Source of the DNA: Olsenella sp. An270
GTDB lineage: Bacteria; Actinomycetota; Coriobacteriia; Coriobacteriales; Atopobiaceae
Assembly: GCF_002159735.1 (NCBI RefSeq)
Contig: NZ_NFJF01000007.1
Coordinates: forward strand, 1 to 64,000
Direction of reading: 5' to 3'
DNA length: 64,000 nt
The translations under genes were made by a program, and so were the position numbers. The notes beneath the pieces were generated by a model that was not told where the DNA came from, made no database searches, and saw only the letters and a list, made by a program, of their open reading frames with translations. Below, one piece after another: positions 49,554-57,867 of this stretch; position 1 is the first letter of the stretch, and every line of letters starts with the position of its first letter.

Positions 49554-50734
49554 GCATCAACGAGAAGAGCCGCGCGTACGGCGCACAGAAGTCCTCCATC
49601 CGAGAGATTTCCGCGTACGCGAACGCCCGCAAGGCCGAGATCGGCGCCGAGAACGTCTTTGACTTCTCGCTGGGCAACCCCTCGATCCCCGCGCCCGACG
49701 CCGTGCGCGCCTCGATCGAGCGCAGCCTCGCGCTGCCGGCGACGCAGCTCCACGGCTACACGCCCGCCAACGGCCTGCCCGCCGCCCGCGAGGCGGTGGC
49801 GGCGAGCCTCTCCCGCCGCTTTGGCGACGGCGCCGCCTCCGCCGGTGACCTCTACCTCACCTGCGGCGCGGCGGCCTCGCTCTCCATCACGTTCCACGCG
49901 ACCGTGAACCCCGGCGACGAGGTCATCGTGATCGCGCCGTACTTCCCCGAGTACCGCGTCTGGATCGAGACCGCGGGCGCCGCGTGCGTGGAGGTCATGG
50001 CCGATCCCGCCACGTTCCAGGTGGACGTGGCCGCCGTTGCCGCCGCGATCACGCCGCGCACCAAGGCCGTGGTGATCAACTCGCCCAACAACCCCGTGGG
50101 CTCTGTCTACTCCCGCGAGAACCTGGCCGCACTCGCCTCCGCGCTCCGCGAGGCCGAGGAGCGCCTTGGCACCGCGATCTACCTCGTCGCCGACGAGCCC
50201 TACCGCGAGATCACCTACGGCGCCGAGGTGCCGTGGGTGCCGTCCGTCTACGACCGCTCGATCGTGTGCTACAGCTACTCCAAGAGCCTCTCGCTGCCGG
50301 GCGAGCGCATCGGCTGGGTGCTGGTGCCGCCCACCAACCCCGACCACGACGACCTCGTGCTCGCGGTGGCCGGCGCTGGTCGCAAGCTGGGCTTCGTCTG
50401 CGCCCCGGCGCTCTTCCAGCGCGTGCTGATCGACTGCGTGGACTGCCCGAGCGACGTCGAGGCCTATGCCGAGAACCGCCGCGCGCTCACTGAGGGCCTC
50501 TCGCGTCTGGGCTACGAGTTCATCGAGCCCGAGGGGGCGTTCTACCTGTGGGTCAAGGCGCTCGAGCCGGACGCCGAGAAGTTCTTCGAGCGCTGCCGCG
50601 ACCTCGAGCTGCTGCCCGTCCCCTCCGACTCCTTCGGCTGCCCGGGCTGGGTGCGCGTGGGCTACTGCGTCTCGCGCGAGACCATCGTGAACTCCATGCC
50701 CGCCTGGGAGAAGCTCGCCGCCAGCTACCGCTAG
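49550..50734 (+). CDS. PLP-dependent class I/II aminotransferase
   Basis: The 394-residue fold-type I enzyme has SPNNPVGSVYSREN, ADEPYREITYG, and the PLP Lys in CYSYSKSLSLPGERIGW. It lines up with aspartate-like aminotransferases that start with KSSIREISAYANARK, a group common in anaerobes whose amino acid substrate is not assigned by sequence. GTG 49550 overlaps the ftsH stop. A PHP phosphatase gene follows after nine bases. Confidence 0.92.
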   Translation: MSINEKSRAYGAQKSSIREISAYANARKAEIGAENVFDFSLGNPSIPAPDAVRASIERSLALPATQLHGYTPANGLPAAREAVAASLSRRFGDGAASAGDLYLTCGAAASLSITFHATVNPGDEVIVIAPYFPEYRVWIETAGAACVEVMADPATFQVDVAAVAAAITPRTKAVVINSPNNPVGSVYSRENLAALASALREAEERLGTAIYLVADEPYREITYGAEVPWVPSVYDRSIVCYSYSKSLSLPGERIGWVLVPPTNPDHDDLVLAVAGAGRKLGFVCAPALFQRVLIDCVDCPSDVEAYAENRRALTEGLSRLGYEFIEPEGAFYLWVKALEPDAEKFFERCRDLELLPVPSDSFGCPGWVRVGYCVSRETIVNSMPAWEKLAASYR

Positions 50735-50743
50735 GGGAGTTCC

Positions 50744-51571
50744 ATGCTGCAGAACCGCTGCGACGTCCACACCCACACGCTCTTCTCGCGCCACGCCTAC
50801 TCCACGGTGCGCGAGAACGTGCTCGCTGCCCGCGACGCGGGGCTCGAGTTGCTGGGCGTAACGGATCACTTCTCCGACATGCTCTTCCCCGGAGCCGACC
50901 TCACCCACGCCGACCTGCGAGATTACCAGTACTTCATTAACACGACGACCTGGCCGCGGACGTTGGAGGGCGTGAGGCTGCTCCACGGCGCCGAGGCGGA
51001 CATCCGCACGCTCGACGGACGCCTCTTCGGGCAGGACGTCGCCGTCGCCGAGGACATCACCGGAGGACCGCTGCGCTCCGTGACCACGCTCTACGACCGC
51101 GTGGTTGCGAGCTGCGACTACGTCATCGCGAGCGTCCACTACCGCGAGTTCGCCCGCGAGGCCACCGTCTCCCAGGGGACCGAGATGTACCTCGGCGCCC
51201 TCGCTCAGCCCAAGGTGCTCGCGCTCGGGCATGCGGGTCGGGCCGGCGTGCCGTTCGACGTCCGCGAGGTCGTCGGCGAGGCCGCGCGCCTGGGCAAGCT
51301 CATGGAGATCAACAACCACAGCCTGGAGGCGCGCCGCCGCGAGGGGCGCACCTGGCAGAGCTGCCGCTCGATAGCCGAGGCCTGCGCCGAGCTGGGGTGC
51401 CGCGTCATCGTGAGCAGCGACGCCCACGTCTGCACCGACGTGGGCCGTGTCCCCGCCGCGCTGGAGCTCCTGGAGGGGATTGGCTTCCCGCAGGAGCTCG
51501 TCGCCACGCGCTGCGCCGCGGCGTTCCTCGACGCGATGTCCGAAGCCGGCCTCACGGTCCCAGCCCTCTAG
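50744..51571 (+). CDS. PHP-domain phosphatase (YcdX-like)
   Basis: The 275-residue polymerase-and-histidinol-phosphatase-fold hydrolase has the N-terminal metal motif DVHTHTLFSRHAYST, GVTDHFSDM, the Glu in LLHGAEADIRT, ASVHYREF, LGHAGRAG and the final SSDAHVCTDVG. This is a trinuclear-metal phosphoesterase similar to YcdX; the substrate is unknown. ATG 50744 follows AGGGGAGTTCC. It is convergent with exoA. Confidence 0.9.
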   Translation: MLQNRCDVHTHTLFSRHAYSTVRENVLAARDAGLELLGVTDHFSDMLFPGADLTHADLRDYQYFINTTTWPRTLEGVRLLHGAEADIRTLDGRLFGQDVAVAEDITGGPLRSVTTLYDRVVASCDYVIASVHYREFAREATVSQGTEMYLGALAQPKVLALGHAGRAGVPFDVREVVGEAARLGKLMEINNHSLEARRREGRTWQSCRSIAEACAELGCRVIVSSDAHVCTDVGRVPAALELLEGIGFPQELVATRCAAAFLDAMSEAGLTVPAL

Positions 51572-51587
51572 TTGCGCCCGGCGCCGC

Positions 51588-52361
51588 CTACAGCTCGATT
51601 GTGAGCTCCACGGGGCAGTGGTCGGACCCGTAGACCTCGGAGAGGATCGACGCGCCCCTCACGCGGTCGGCGATGTCGTTGGACACGAGGAAGTAGTCGA
51701 TGCGCCAGCCGGCGTTGTTCTTGCGCGCGTTGAAGCGATAGCTCCACCAGCTGTAGGCGCCGGCGAGGTCGGGGTGGCGCGCGCGGAAGGTGTCGGTGAA
51801 GCCGGCGTCGAGCAGGCGCGTGAAGCTCTCGCGCTCCTCGTCGGAGAAGCCGGCGTTGCCGCGGTTGGGACCGGGGTTCTTGAGGTCGATCTCGTTGTGG
51901 GCCACGTTGAAGTCCCCGCAGGTCACCACGGGCTTCTCGGCGGCGAGGCCGCACAGGAACTCGCGGTAGGCGCTGTCCCAGGCCAGGCGCGTGTCGATGC
52001 GCGCCAGCTCGTTCTGCGCGTTGGGCGTGTAGACGTCCACGAACCAGTAGCTCGGGAACTCGAGCGCGCAGACGCGGCCCTCGTCGTCGGCCGCCGGGGC
52101 ACCGATGTGGTTGATCACCCGCAGCGGCTCCTCGCGGGAGAAGACGGCCGTGCCGGAGTAGCCCTTGCGCTCGGCGTAGCTCCAGGTCTGGTGGTATCCG
52201 GGCAGGTCGAGCTCGATCTGGCCCTCCTGCAGCTTGGTCTCCTGGATGGCAAAGACGTCGGCGCCGGTGGCCTCGACCACGTCGACGAAGCTCGGGTCCT
52301 TCTTCATGACGGCACGCAGGCCGTTGACGTTCCAGGAGACGAGGCGCAGCTCGCGGGGCAT
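51588..52361 (-). CDS. xth: Exodeoxyribonuclease III family endonuclease
   Basis: AP endonuclease/3'-exonuclease for base-excision repair, 257 residues. Motifs in order: LVSWNVNGLRAV, AIQETKLQEGQI, YTPNAQNEL, CGDFNVAHNEID, WWSYRFNARKNNAGWRIDYF and GSDHCPVEL. These include the conserved Glu, Asn, Asp and His of the EEP nuclease fold. ATG 52361; AGGAC lies upstream. It is convergent with the PHP gene. Confidence 0.95.
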   Translation of the reverse strand: MPRELRLVSWNVNGLRAVMKKDPSFVDVVEATGADVFAIQETKLQEGQIELDLPGYHQTWSYAERKGYSGTAVFSREEPLRVINHIGAPAADDEGRVCALEFPSYWFVDVYTPNAQNELARIDTRLAWDSAYREFLCGLAAEKPVVTCGDFNVAHNEIDLKNPGPNRGNAGFSDEERESFTRLLDAGFTDTFRARHPDLAGAYSWWSYRFNARKNNAGWRIDYFLVSNDIADRVRGASILSEVYGSDHCPVELTIEL

Positions 52362-52415
52362 AGGAGTCCTCTCGACGGGGGTCTGGCTGGAACCAGTGTA
52401 GCCGTTCGCCCCGCG

Positions 52416-53153
52416 CTAGAAGTCGAAGGCCGCCGCGATGTCGCAGGCGCACACGAGGTCGGCGGCGCCGTCCTGCGGCGTCCGCTCGCGATTGACGATC
52501 ACGAGGTCGTCCCCGCGGAAGTAGTTCACGAGCCCCGCCGCGGGGTACACCACGAGCGACGTGCCCCCAATGACCAGCAGGTCCGCCTCCTCGATCGCCC
52601 TCACGCTGGCGAGAAGAACGCGCTCGTCGAGCTGCTCTCCGTACAGCACGACGTCGGGCTTCACGAGGCCGCCGCACCTCTCGCAGTGCGGCACGCCCTC
52701 GGTCGCGAGCACCCACTCGGCGGAGTAGGTCTCGCCGCAGCGCGTGCAGACGTTGCGGTGGACCGAGCCGTGCAGCTCGTGCACCGTCCGCGAGCCGGCA
52801 GCCTGGTGCAGGCCGTCGATGTTCTGCGTGACCACGGCCGCGAGGTGACCCTCGGCCTCGAGCTCCGCGAGCTTCATGTGCGCGCGGTTGGGTCGCGCCC
52901 CGAGGCAGATCATGCGCTCGCGGTAGAACTCGTAGAACTCCTCGGTGTGCGTCACGAAGAAGTCGTGCCCGAGCATCTCCTCGGGCGGATAGGCAAAGTG
53001 CTGGTGGTAGAGCCCGTCGGCGCTGCGGAAGTCGGGGATGCCGCTCGCCGTGGAGACGCCGGCACCGCCAAAGAACACCGCCCTTCTCGCCCGCGAGAAG
53101 AGGCTCCTGAGCTCGGCCGCCGCCTCGGCGGCATCGGTGATCGCACGTCCCAT
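52416..53153 (-). CDS. cobB: NAD-dependent protein deacylase (sirtuin)
   Basis: Removes acyl groups from lysines using NAD+. The 245 residues have FFGGAGVSTASGIPDFRS, TQNIDGLHQAAGS, the catalytic His in HELHGSVH, a four-Cys zinc ribbon (CTRCGETY, CERCGG) and VIGGTSLVVYPAAGLV. It is a full-length class sirtuin. ATG 53153 follows GAAGGAGG. The gene is monocistronic and divergent from the patatin gene. Confidence 0.95.
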   Translation of the reverse strand: MGRAITDAAEAAAELRSLFSRARRAVFFGGAGVSTASGIPDFRSADGLYHQHFAYPPEEMLGHDFFVTHTEEFYEFYRERMICLGARPNRAHMKLAELEAEGHLAAVVTQNIDGLHQAAGSRTVHELHGSVHRNVCTRCGETYSAEWVLATEGVPHCERCGGLVKPDVVLYGEQLDERVLLASVRAIEEADLLVIGGTSLVVYPAAGLVNYFRGDDLVIVNRERTPQDGAADLVCACDIAAAFDF

Positions 53154-53260
53154 GCGCCCTCCTTCGGAAGACCTCCTATCATGGTAATCCTGCGGAGGCG
53201 TCTGCGCGCCCGCTCAGTTGGGAACAAGGTAGCTTATGTCAGGCAAGAGGGAGGCGTCAC

Positions 53261-54196
53261 ATGGAGGCCCTGCGAAACAACGTCCTTGACTGCGCGCTCG
53301 TCTTCGAGGGCGGCGGCTACCGCGCGGCGTACACCTGCGCGTTCGCGAACGTCCTGCTCGAGCAGGGCATCTACTTCGACTACGTCTGCGGCCTCTCCGC
53401 CGGCGCCAGCAACTCCGTCAACTACCTCTCGCGCGACCGCAAGCGCGTGCGCGAGGCCTTCATGACCGACGGCGTGGCCAAGGGCCTGGTGGGCCTGCGT
53501 TCGCTGCTGCGCGGGCGCGGCTACTTCGACGCCGACTCGCTCTACGAGGGCGCGCTGCGTGACGGCACGCTCGTCTTTGACTGGGACACCTTCTCGGCCA
53601 ACCCCGCGCGCCTGCGCATCCAGGCCTTCGAGCGTGACACCGGGCGCACGGTGCGCTTTGGCCGCGAGGACATGACCGACCCCATGCGCATGATCGACCT
53701 CGTGCGCGCCAGCTCCACGCTTCCGGGCATGATGAAGCCCATCGAGGTCGACGGCCGCGTCCTCATGGACGGCGGCCTGGGCACGGGCGCCGGCATCCCG
53801 CTCTGCATGGCCGAGGACGACGGCTTCGAGCGCTTCGTCTTCGTGGCCACCCGCCCGCGCGGCTACCGCAAGAAGGAGCCCGGCGCGCGTGACAACCAAA
53901 TGTTCAAGGCCGTGGCGCGCGACTACCCGTATCTCAGAAAGGCGCTGCTCACGCGCTGGGAGCGCTACAACGCGGCGCTCGACCACGTGGAGGAGCTGGA
54001 GAGGGACGGCCGGGCGCTCGTCATCTACCCCGACGAGATGCCCGTCGAGAACGCCACCGTCAGCCCGCGTCGCCTGAACGCCGCCTACGAGGCCGGACAC
54101 GCCCAGTACCTGCGCGAGGTCCTCTTCGGCTCGGCCGACGGCGGGCCCCAGCCCGACGACCCCGATCAGGGCACCGGCTACATCACGTTGGGCTAG
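53261..54196 (+). CDS. Patatin-like phospholipase
   Basis: The 311-residue serine hydrolase has the oxyanion motif FEGGGYRAAYTCAF, the nucleophile in CGLSAGASNSVNYL (GxSxG) and the catalytic Asp in LMDGGLGTG. These form a Ser-Asp dyad as in bacterial patatins of the YjjU/RssA group. It acts on lipid acyl esters; the true substrate is unknown and no signal peptide is seen, so it is cytosolic. ATG 53261 follows GGAGGCGTCAC. Confidence 0.9.
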   Translation: MEALRNNVLDCALVFEGGGYRAAYTCAFANVLLEQGIYFDYVCGLSAGASNSVNYLSRDRKRVREAFMTDGVAKGLVGLRSLLRGRGYFDADSLYEGALRDGTLVFDWDTFSANPARLRIQAFERDTGRTVRFGREDMTDPMRMIDLVRASSTLPGMMKPIEVDGRVLMDGGLGTGAGIPLCMAEDDGFERFVFVATRPRGYRKKEPGARDNQMFKAVARDYPYLRKALLTRWERYNAALDHVEELERDGRALVIYPDEMPVENATVSPRRLNAAYEAGHAQYLREVLFGSADGGPQPDDPDQGTGYITLG

Positions 54197-54287
54197 GCGC
54201 CTCCGCGCCGCGTGCGCGTCCTTCTCGCCCGCCGGCGCGCCCCGTGGGTACAATGGGACGAGAAGAGCCCGCCCCGAGGAGGACAGC

Positions 54288-55757
54288 ATGCTCAGAGAAA
54301 ACTACGCAACCTGGCGCTGCGGCGCGCACGAGATCTCCCTCGCGCGACCGCGCATCATGGGCATCCTCAACGTGACGCCCGACTCCTTCTCGGACGGCGG
54401 GGAGAACCTCAGCCTCGACGCGGCCGTCGCGCGCGGCCTGGCCATGCTCGACGAGGGTGCCGACATCATCGACGTGGGCGGCGAGTCCACGCGCCCCGGG
54501 CACACGCCCGTGAGCTCCGAGGAGGAGGCCGGGCGCGTGGTGCCGGTGGTGCGGGCACTCGTGGAGGCGGGCGCCGTGGTGTCCGTCGACACGCGCCACG
54601 CCGACGTCGCGCGCATGTGCGTGCGCCTGGGCGCCTCCATCGTCAACGACGTCAGCGGCTTCACCGACCCCGAGATGGTGCAGGTGGCGGCCGACACCGA
54701 CTGCGGCTGCGTCGTCATGCACTGGAACCAGGGCGGCCTCGGCACGCATGCCACGCGCCGTCAGGTCCTGCTCGACGAGTCGCGCCCGAGCGGCTCCGCC
54801 CAGCCGCGCCCCGTGGCGTCCCAGCATCGCTTCACCCTGCCCGACCAGGCGCCGATCATGCGCCAGGTCATGGGCTTTCTGGGCGACCAGGCGCGCACCC
54901 TCATGCGCGCCGGCGTCTCGCGCGACCGCATCTGCATGGACCCGGGCGCGGGCTTCGACAAGTACGCCGACGAGGACGTGGTCATCCAGCGCGCCACGCG
55001 CTCCATGGCGTCGATGGGCTACCCGCTCATGTGCGCCGTCTCGCGCAAGCGCTTCGTGGGCGCGCTCGGCGGCGAGGCCGACCCTGCGGCGCGCGACGCG
55101 GCCACGGCGGGCGTGTGCATCTCCGCGATCGAGAACGGCGCCCGGATCCTGCGCGTCCACAACGTCGCCGAGGTCGCGCAGGCCGTGAACGCCTACTGGG
55201 CCGTCTCGCACAAGGACGCGCGCCAGGGCTTTGTGAGCCTGGGCTCCAACGTGGGCAACCGCGTGGCCAACCTCGCGCGCGCCGCCCAGCTCATCGATGA
55301 GATCCCGCTCACCTGCGTGGTCAGCGTGAGCCACGCCTACGAGACCGAGCCCGCCTACGGCATCGCCACGCCGGTGGCCAACGCCGTGGCAGAGATCCGC
55401 ACTGAGCTGCACCCGCTTGTGCTCATGGGCAAGCTGCTCGAGGTGGAGGACCAGCTCGGGCGCATCCGTCCCAAGGGCGAGAAGGACGACGCCTCCCGCG
55501 CCGGCGCCAAGAAGCCGGGCAGCGGCCCGCGCACCATCGACTGCGACCTCGTCTGGGTCGACGGGGAGTCCCATGCCGGCGCCCGCCTCACGCTGCCGCA
55601 CCCCCGCCTCGGCGAGCGCGACTACGTGATCGTGCCGATGGAGGACCTCATGCACGACCCGGAGCGCTTCCTCACGCACGCCGGCGTGGCCGTGACCCCG
55701 CGCGAGGAGCGCGTGGGCCAGGTGACGGCCGACCTGGGGGAGGTCGCGTGGGAGTAG
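54288..55757 (+). CDS. folPK: Fused dihydropteroate synthase / HPPK (FolP-FolK)
   Basis: Two consecutive folate-pathway enzymes in one 489-residue chain. Residues 1-300 are dihydropteroate synthase (MGILNVTPDSFSDGGENLS, IIDVGGESTRPGHTPV, ICMDPGAGFDKY, SRKRFVGALGG). From about 310 is 6-hydroxymethyl-dihydropterin pyrophosphokinase (GFVSLGSNVGNRVANLARA, GPRTIDCDLVWVDG, LPHPRLGERDYVIVPM). The order FolP-FolK is the reverse of the pathway order. No folB lies alongside. ATG 54288 follows CGAGGAGGACAGC. The next gene overlaps the 3' end by ten bases. Confidence 0.93.
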   Translation: MLRENYATWRCGAHEISLARPRIMGILNVTPDSFSDGGENLSLDAAVARGLAMLDEGADIIDVGGESTRPGHTPVSSEEEAGRVVPVVRALVEAGAVVSVDTRHADVARMCVRLGASIVNDVSGFTDPEMVQVAADTDCGCVVMHWNQGGLGTHATRRQVLLDESRPSGSAQPRPVASQHRFTLPDQAPIMRQVMGFLGDQARTLMRAGVSRDRICMDPGAGFDKYADEDVVIQRATRSMASMGYPLMCAVSRKRFVGALGGEADPAARDAATAGVCISAIENGARILRVHNVAEVAQAVNAYWAVSHKDARQGFVSLGSNVGNRVANLARAAQLIDEIPLTCVVSVSHAYETEPAYGIATPVANAVAEIRTELHPLVLMGKLLEVEDQLGRIRPKGEKDDASRAGAKKPGSGPRTIDCDLVWVDGESHAGARLTLPHPRLGERDYVIVPMEDLMHDPERFLTHAGVAVTPREERVGQVTADLGEVAWE

Positions 55758-56269
55758 GGACGTCGTTCGCGCTGCGCCCGGCGGTGCCTATGGGCCACGT
55801 GACGGGCGTGCCGCACGTGTGTGCGCTCGGCGTCGCCCGCGAGCTGGGCGCCCGCGTGCGCTGGCCGCACGAGGTGGTCACGGCGAGCGGGGAGCCGCTC
55901 GTGAGCGTCGACGCCCGCGCCGGCTACGACGACGAGGGCGTCTTCGTCCGCTGCGACCTTGCATGGGACGCGGAGCGGGGCTTCGACGCCGCCGTGCTCG
56001 AGCGCGCCGCCAGCGAGGCCGTCGGCGCATGGGCGCAGGGCGTCGCGGAGGGCCGTGCCGCGGCCGGGCCGCTCGCGCCGGTGCTCTCCGACTACTTTGA
56101 CGCCCTTCTCGGCACGGGCGAGCAGGTCGAGGTCCTGCGCGGCGACCGCGTGATCGGCGAGGGCACGCTCGTGGCCGTGGACGTGTGGGGGCGCGCCACG
56201 GTGCGTCTGGCGAACGGCACCCAGGAGCTCGAGGTCGCCCCCGAGCAGGCGCGCCTGCGCTACGTCTGA
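55748..56269 (+). CDS. Truncated biotin-protein-ligase-like protein lacking the catalytic loop
   Basis: The 173 residues resemble the back half of BirA. SFALRPAVP and RVRWPHEVVTASGE parallel the SLLLRP and KWPNDV segments. The end (LRGDRVIGEGTLVAVDVWGR) matches the small C-terminal BPL domain. The GRGRxGR biotinyl-AMP loop and everything N-terminal to it are absent, so ligase activity is unlikely. GTG 55748 overlaps the folPK stop, giving translational coupling. coaX lies convergently downstream; birA and coaX are often neighbours or fused. It may be a binding-only or regulatory derivative. Confidence 0.6.
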   Translation: MGVGTSFALRPAVPMGHVTGVPHVCALGVARELGARVRWPHEVVTASGEPLVSVDARAGYDDEGVFVRCDLAWDAERGFDAAVLERAASEAVGAWAQGVAEGRAAAGPLAPVLSDYFDALLGTGEQVEVLRGDRVIGEGTLVAVDVWGRATVRLANGTQELEVAPEQARLRYV

Positions 56270-56281
56270 ACGACCCCTTTC

Positions 56282-56399
56282 CGAGGTTTGGGTTCACCGT
56301 TTTGCCAAACGGTGGGCACCCATTTTGCGGCATGGCCATTTACGTGCGCATTCGCAAATTGTCGGCATCCTGCCTCCCAGCGGGCGAACCCAAACCTCG
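56282..56399. repeat. Inverted-repeat element between BPL-like gene and coaX
   Basis: CGAGGTTTGGGTTC (56282-56295) and its exact complement at 56386-56399 enclose 90 bases with a hairpin ACCGTTT-TGCC-AAACGGT (56296-56313). It lies between convergent genes and may serve as a shared terminator. No U-tract. Confidence 0.7.
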
Positions 56400-56405
56400 C
56401 GCTCG

Positions 56406-57185
56406 CTATGCGCGGTCGCGCTCGCGGAGCCAGATCTCGCGGATGCCGCGCAGGGTGAGGTCGGGGTCGATCGCGTCGAAGAGGTCCGTCGCCCGCGCGA
56501 CGGTGCGCGCGAGCCCACCCGTCCCCACGACGGTGGCACCCGGCGCGCCGAGCTCCGCGCGGATGCGCGCCACGAGCCCCTCCGCCTGCGCCGCCGCACC
56601 GATCACGAGGCCCGACTGCAGCGCCGCCTCGGTGCTGTCGCCGAGCGCCCGCCCCGGCGCCTCCACGGGGATGCTCGCGAGCTTGGCCGCGCGCGAGAAG
56701 AGCGCGTTCGCCGAGAGCATGAGGCCCGGCGAGATGGCGCCGCCACGGTAGGCGCCCGTCGCGTCAACCACGTCGATGTTCGTCGCGGTCCCAAAGTCCA
56801 CCACGATGACCGGCGCGCCATACGTGCTGCGCGCCGCGATGGCGTTGGCGATGCGGTCGGCGCCGACCTGGCGCGGGTCGGGCATGGCGACCTCCATGCC
56901 GTAGTCGCGCCCGGCGCTCACGACGAGCGGGTCGTGCCCGAGGTGCGTCTCCAGGCAGCGCCGCCACGCGCGCTCGAGCGCGGGCACCACGCTGGCCACG
57001 CCCGCATCGGTGACGGCGGCGAGGTCGAGGCCGTCCTTGCCGAAGTAGCCCCAGAGGCGCGAGTGCAGCATGTCGGAGGTGTCCGTGGCGTTGGTGGACA
57101 TGCGCCATCCGCGCACGAGCCGGCCGTCCTCGTCAAAGAGGCCGAGCGTGGACTGCGTGTTGCCGACGTCTATGGCGAGGAACAT
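56406..57185 (-). CDS. coaX: Type III pantothenate kinase
   Basis: First step of coenzyme A synthesis. The 259 residues of the ASKHA fold carry FLAIDVGNTQSTLGLF (phosphate 1), DPRQVGADRIANAIAA, VVDFGTATNIDVVD and GGAISPGLMLSANAL. These match CoaX throughout. ATG 57185, with CGGAGGTGACCC upstream. It is convergent with the BPL-like gene and divergent from rpmE. Confidence 0.96.
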   Translation of the reverse strand: MFLAIDVGNTQSTLGLFDEDGRLVRGWRMSTNATDTSDMLHSRLWGYFGKDGLDLAAVTDAGVASVVPALERAWRRCLETHLGHDPLVVSAGRDYGMEVAMPDPRQVGADRIANAIAARSTYGAPVIVVDFGTATNIDVVDATGAYRGGAISPGLMLSANALFSRAAKLASIPVEAPGRALGDSTEAALQSGLVIGAAAQAEGLVARIRAELGAPGATVVGTGGLARTVARATDLFDAIDPDLTLRGIREIWLRERDRA

Positions 57186-57271
57186 GGGTCACCTCCGGTC
57201 CGCGGTTCTTCTCGCCCATCTTAGCGCGCGGCGGACGGGAAATCTCCACAGACGCGTCACGGACGTTCTGA

Positions 57272-57339
57272 TATAGTCATACGGCTATTGTGTCTTGGTC
57301 GGAACCAAGACGAACCCCTGCCCTGGTCGGAAACCAGGG
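57272..57339 (+). promoter_or_regulatory. Promoter and twin-hairpin L31 leader upstream of rpmE
   Basis: TATAGT at 57272-57277 is a probable -10. It is followed by two stem-loops with the same loop: CTTGGT-CGGA-ACCAAG (57294-57309) and CCCTGGT-CGGAA-ACCAGGG (57321-57339), then AAGAAGAGGAG and the start codon. Ribosomal-protein leaders for L31, including one in Coriobacteria, have been described. The repeated GGTCGGAACC fits an L31-binding site. Confidence 0.75.
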
Positions 57340-57360
57340 CCGAAGAAGAGGAGTCCTGCC

Positions 57361-57783
57361 ATGAAGCAAGGTATCCACCCCGAGTACGTGGAGTGCAACG
57401 TTCGCTGCTCCTGCGGCAACACCTGGACCACCCGCTCCACCAAGAGCGAGATGCGCGTCGACCTCTGCGACAAGTGCCACCCGTTCTACACCGGCACCCA
57501 GAAGCTCGTTGACACCGGCGGCCGCGTCCAGCGCTTCGCCGACAAGTTTGGTGGCGCCGCTGCCGCCCAGCTGAAGAAGGCCGAGGAGGCCAAGGCTGCC
57601 AAGGCTGCCAAGGCTGCCGAGGAGGCCGCCGCCAAGAAGGCCGCCAAGGAGGCCAAGGCCGCCGAGAAGGCCAAGCGTGCCGCCGAGTACGCCAAGAAGG
57701 CCGAGGCCGAGGCTGCCGCCGCTCCCGCCGAGGAGCCCGCTGCCGAGGCTGTCGCCGAGGAGACCGCCGAGGTCGCCGAGTAG
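57361..57783 (+). CDS. rpmE: 50S ribosomal protein L31 with long Ala/Lys/Glu tail
   Basis: Residues 1-72 are a standard zinc-containing L31 ([20 protein letters not shown]), with Cys16, Cys18, Cys36 and Cys39 as probable ligands. The remaining ~68 residues are a low-complexity helical tail, first Lys/Ala-rich and then Glu/Ala-rich, doubling the usual length. ATG 57361 lies after AGAGGAG. It is probably autoregulated through the twin-hairpin leader. A terminator follows at 57806. Confidence 0.95.
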   Translation: MKQGIHPEYVECNVRCSCGNTWTTRSTKSEMRVDLCDKCHPFYTGTQKLVDTGGRVQRFADKFGGAAAAQLKKAEEAKAAKAAKAAEEAAAKKAAKEAKAAEKAKRAAEYAKKAEAEAAAAPAEEPAAEAVAEETAEVAE

Positions 57784-57805
57784 CGCCAGACCCAGCGAAC
57801 CTGGG

Positions 57806-57842
57806 AGCGCCCCGCGGGCACGTCGCCTGCGGGGCGCTTTTT
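57806..57842 (+). terminator. Rho-independent terminator of rpmE
   Basis: AGCGCCCCGCGGGC, loop ACGTC, GCCTGCGGGGCGCT followed by TTTT. A long GC-rich stem with one mismatch. Confidence 0.92.
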
Positions 57843-57867
57843 CATGCGTCGGGGGTCCGCCTGGCGC

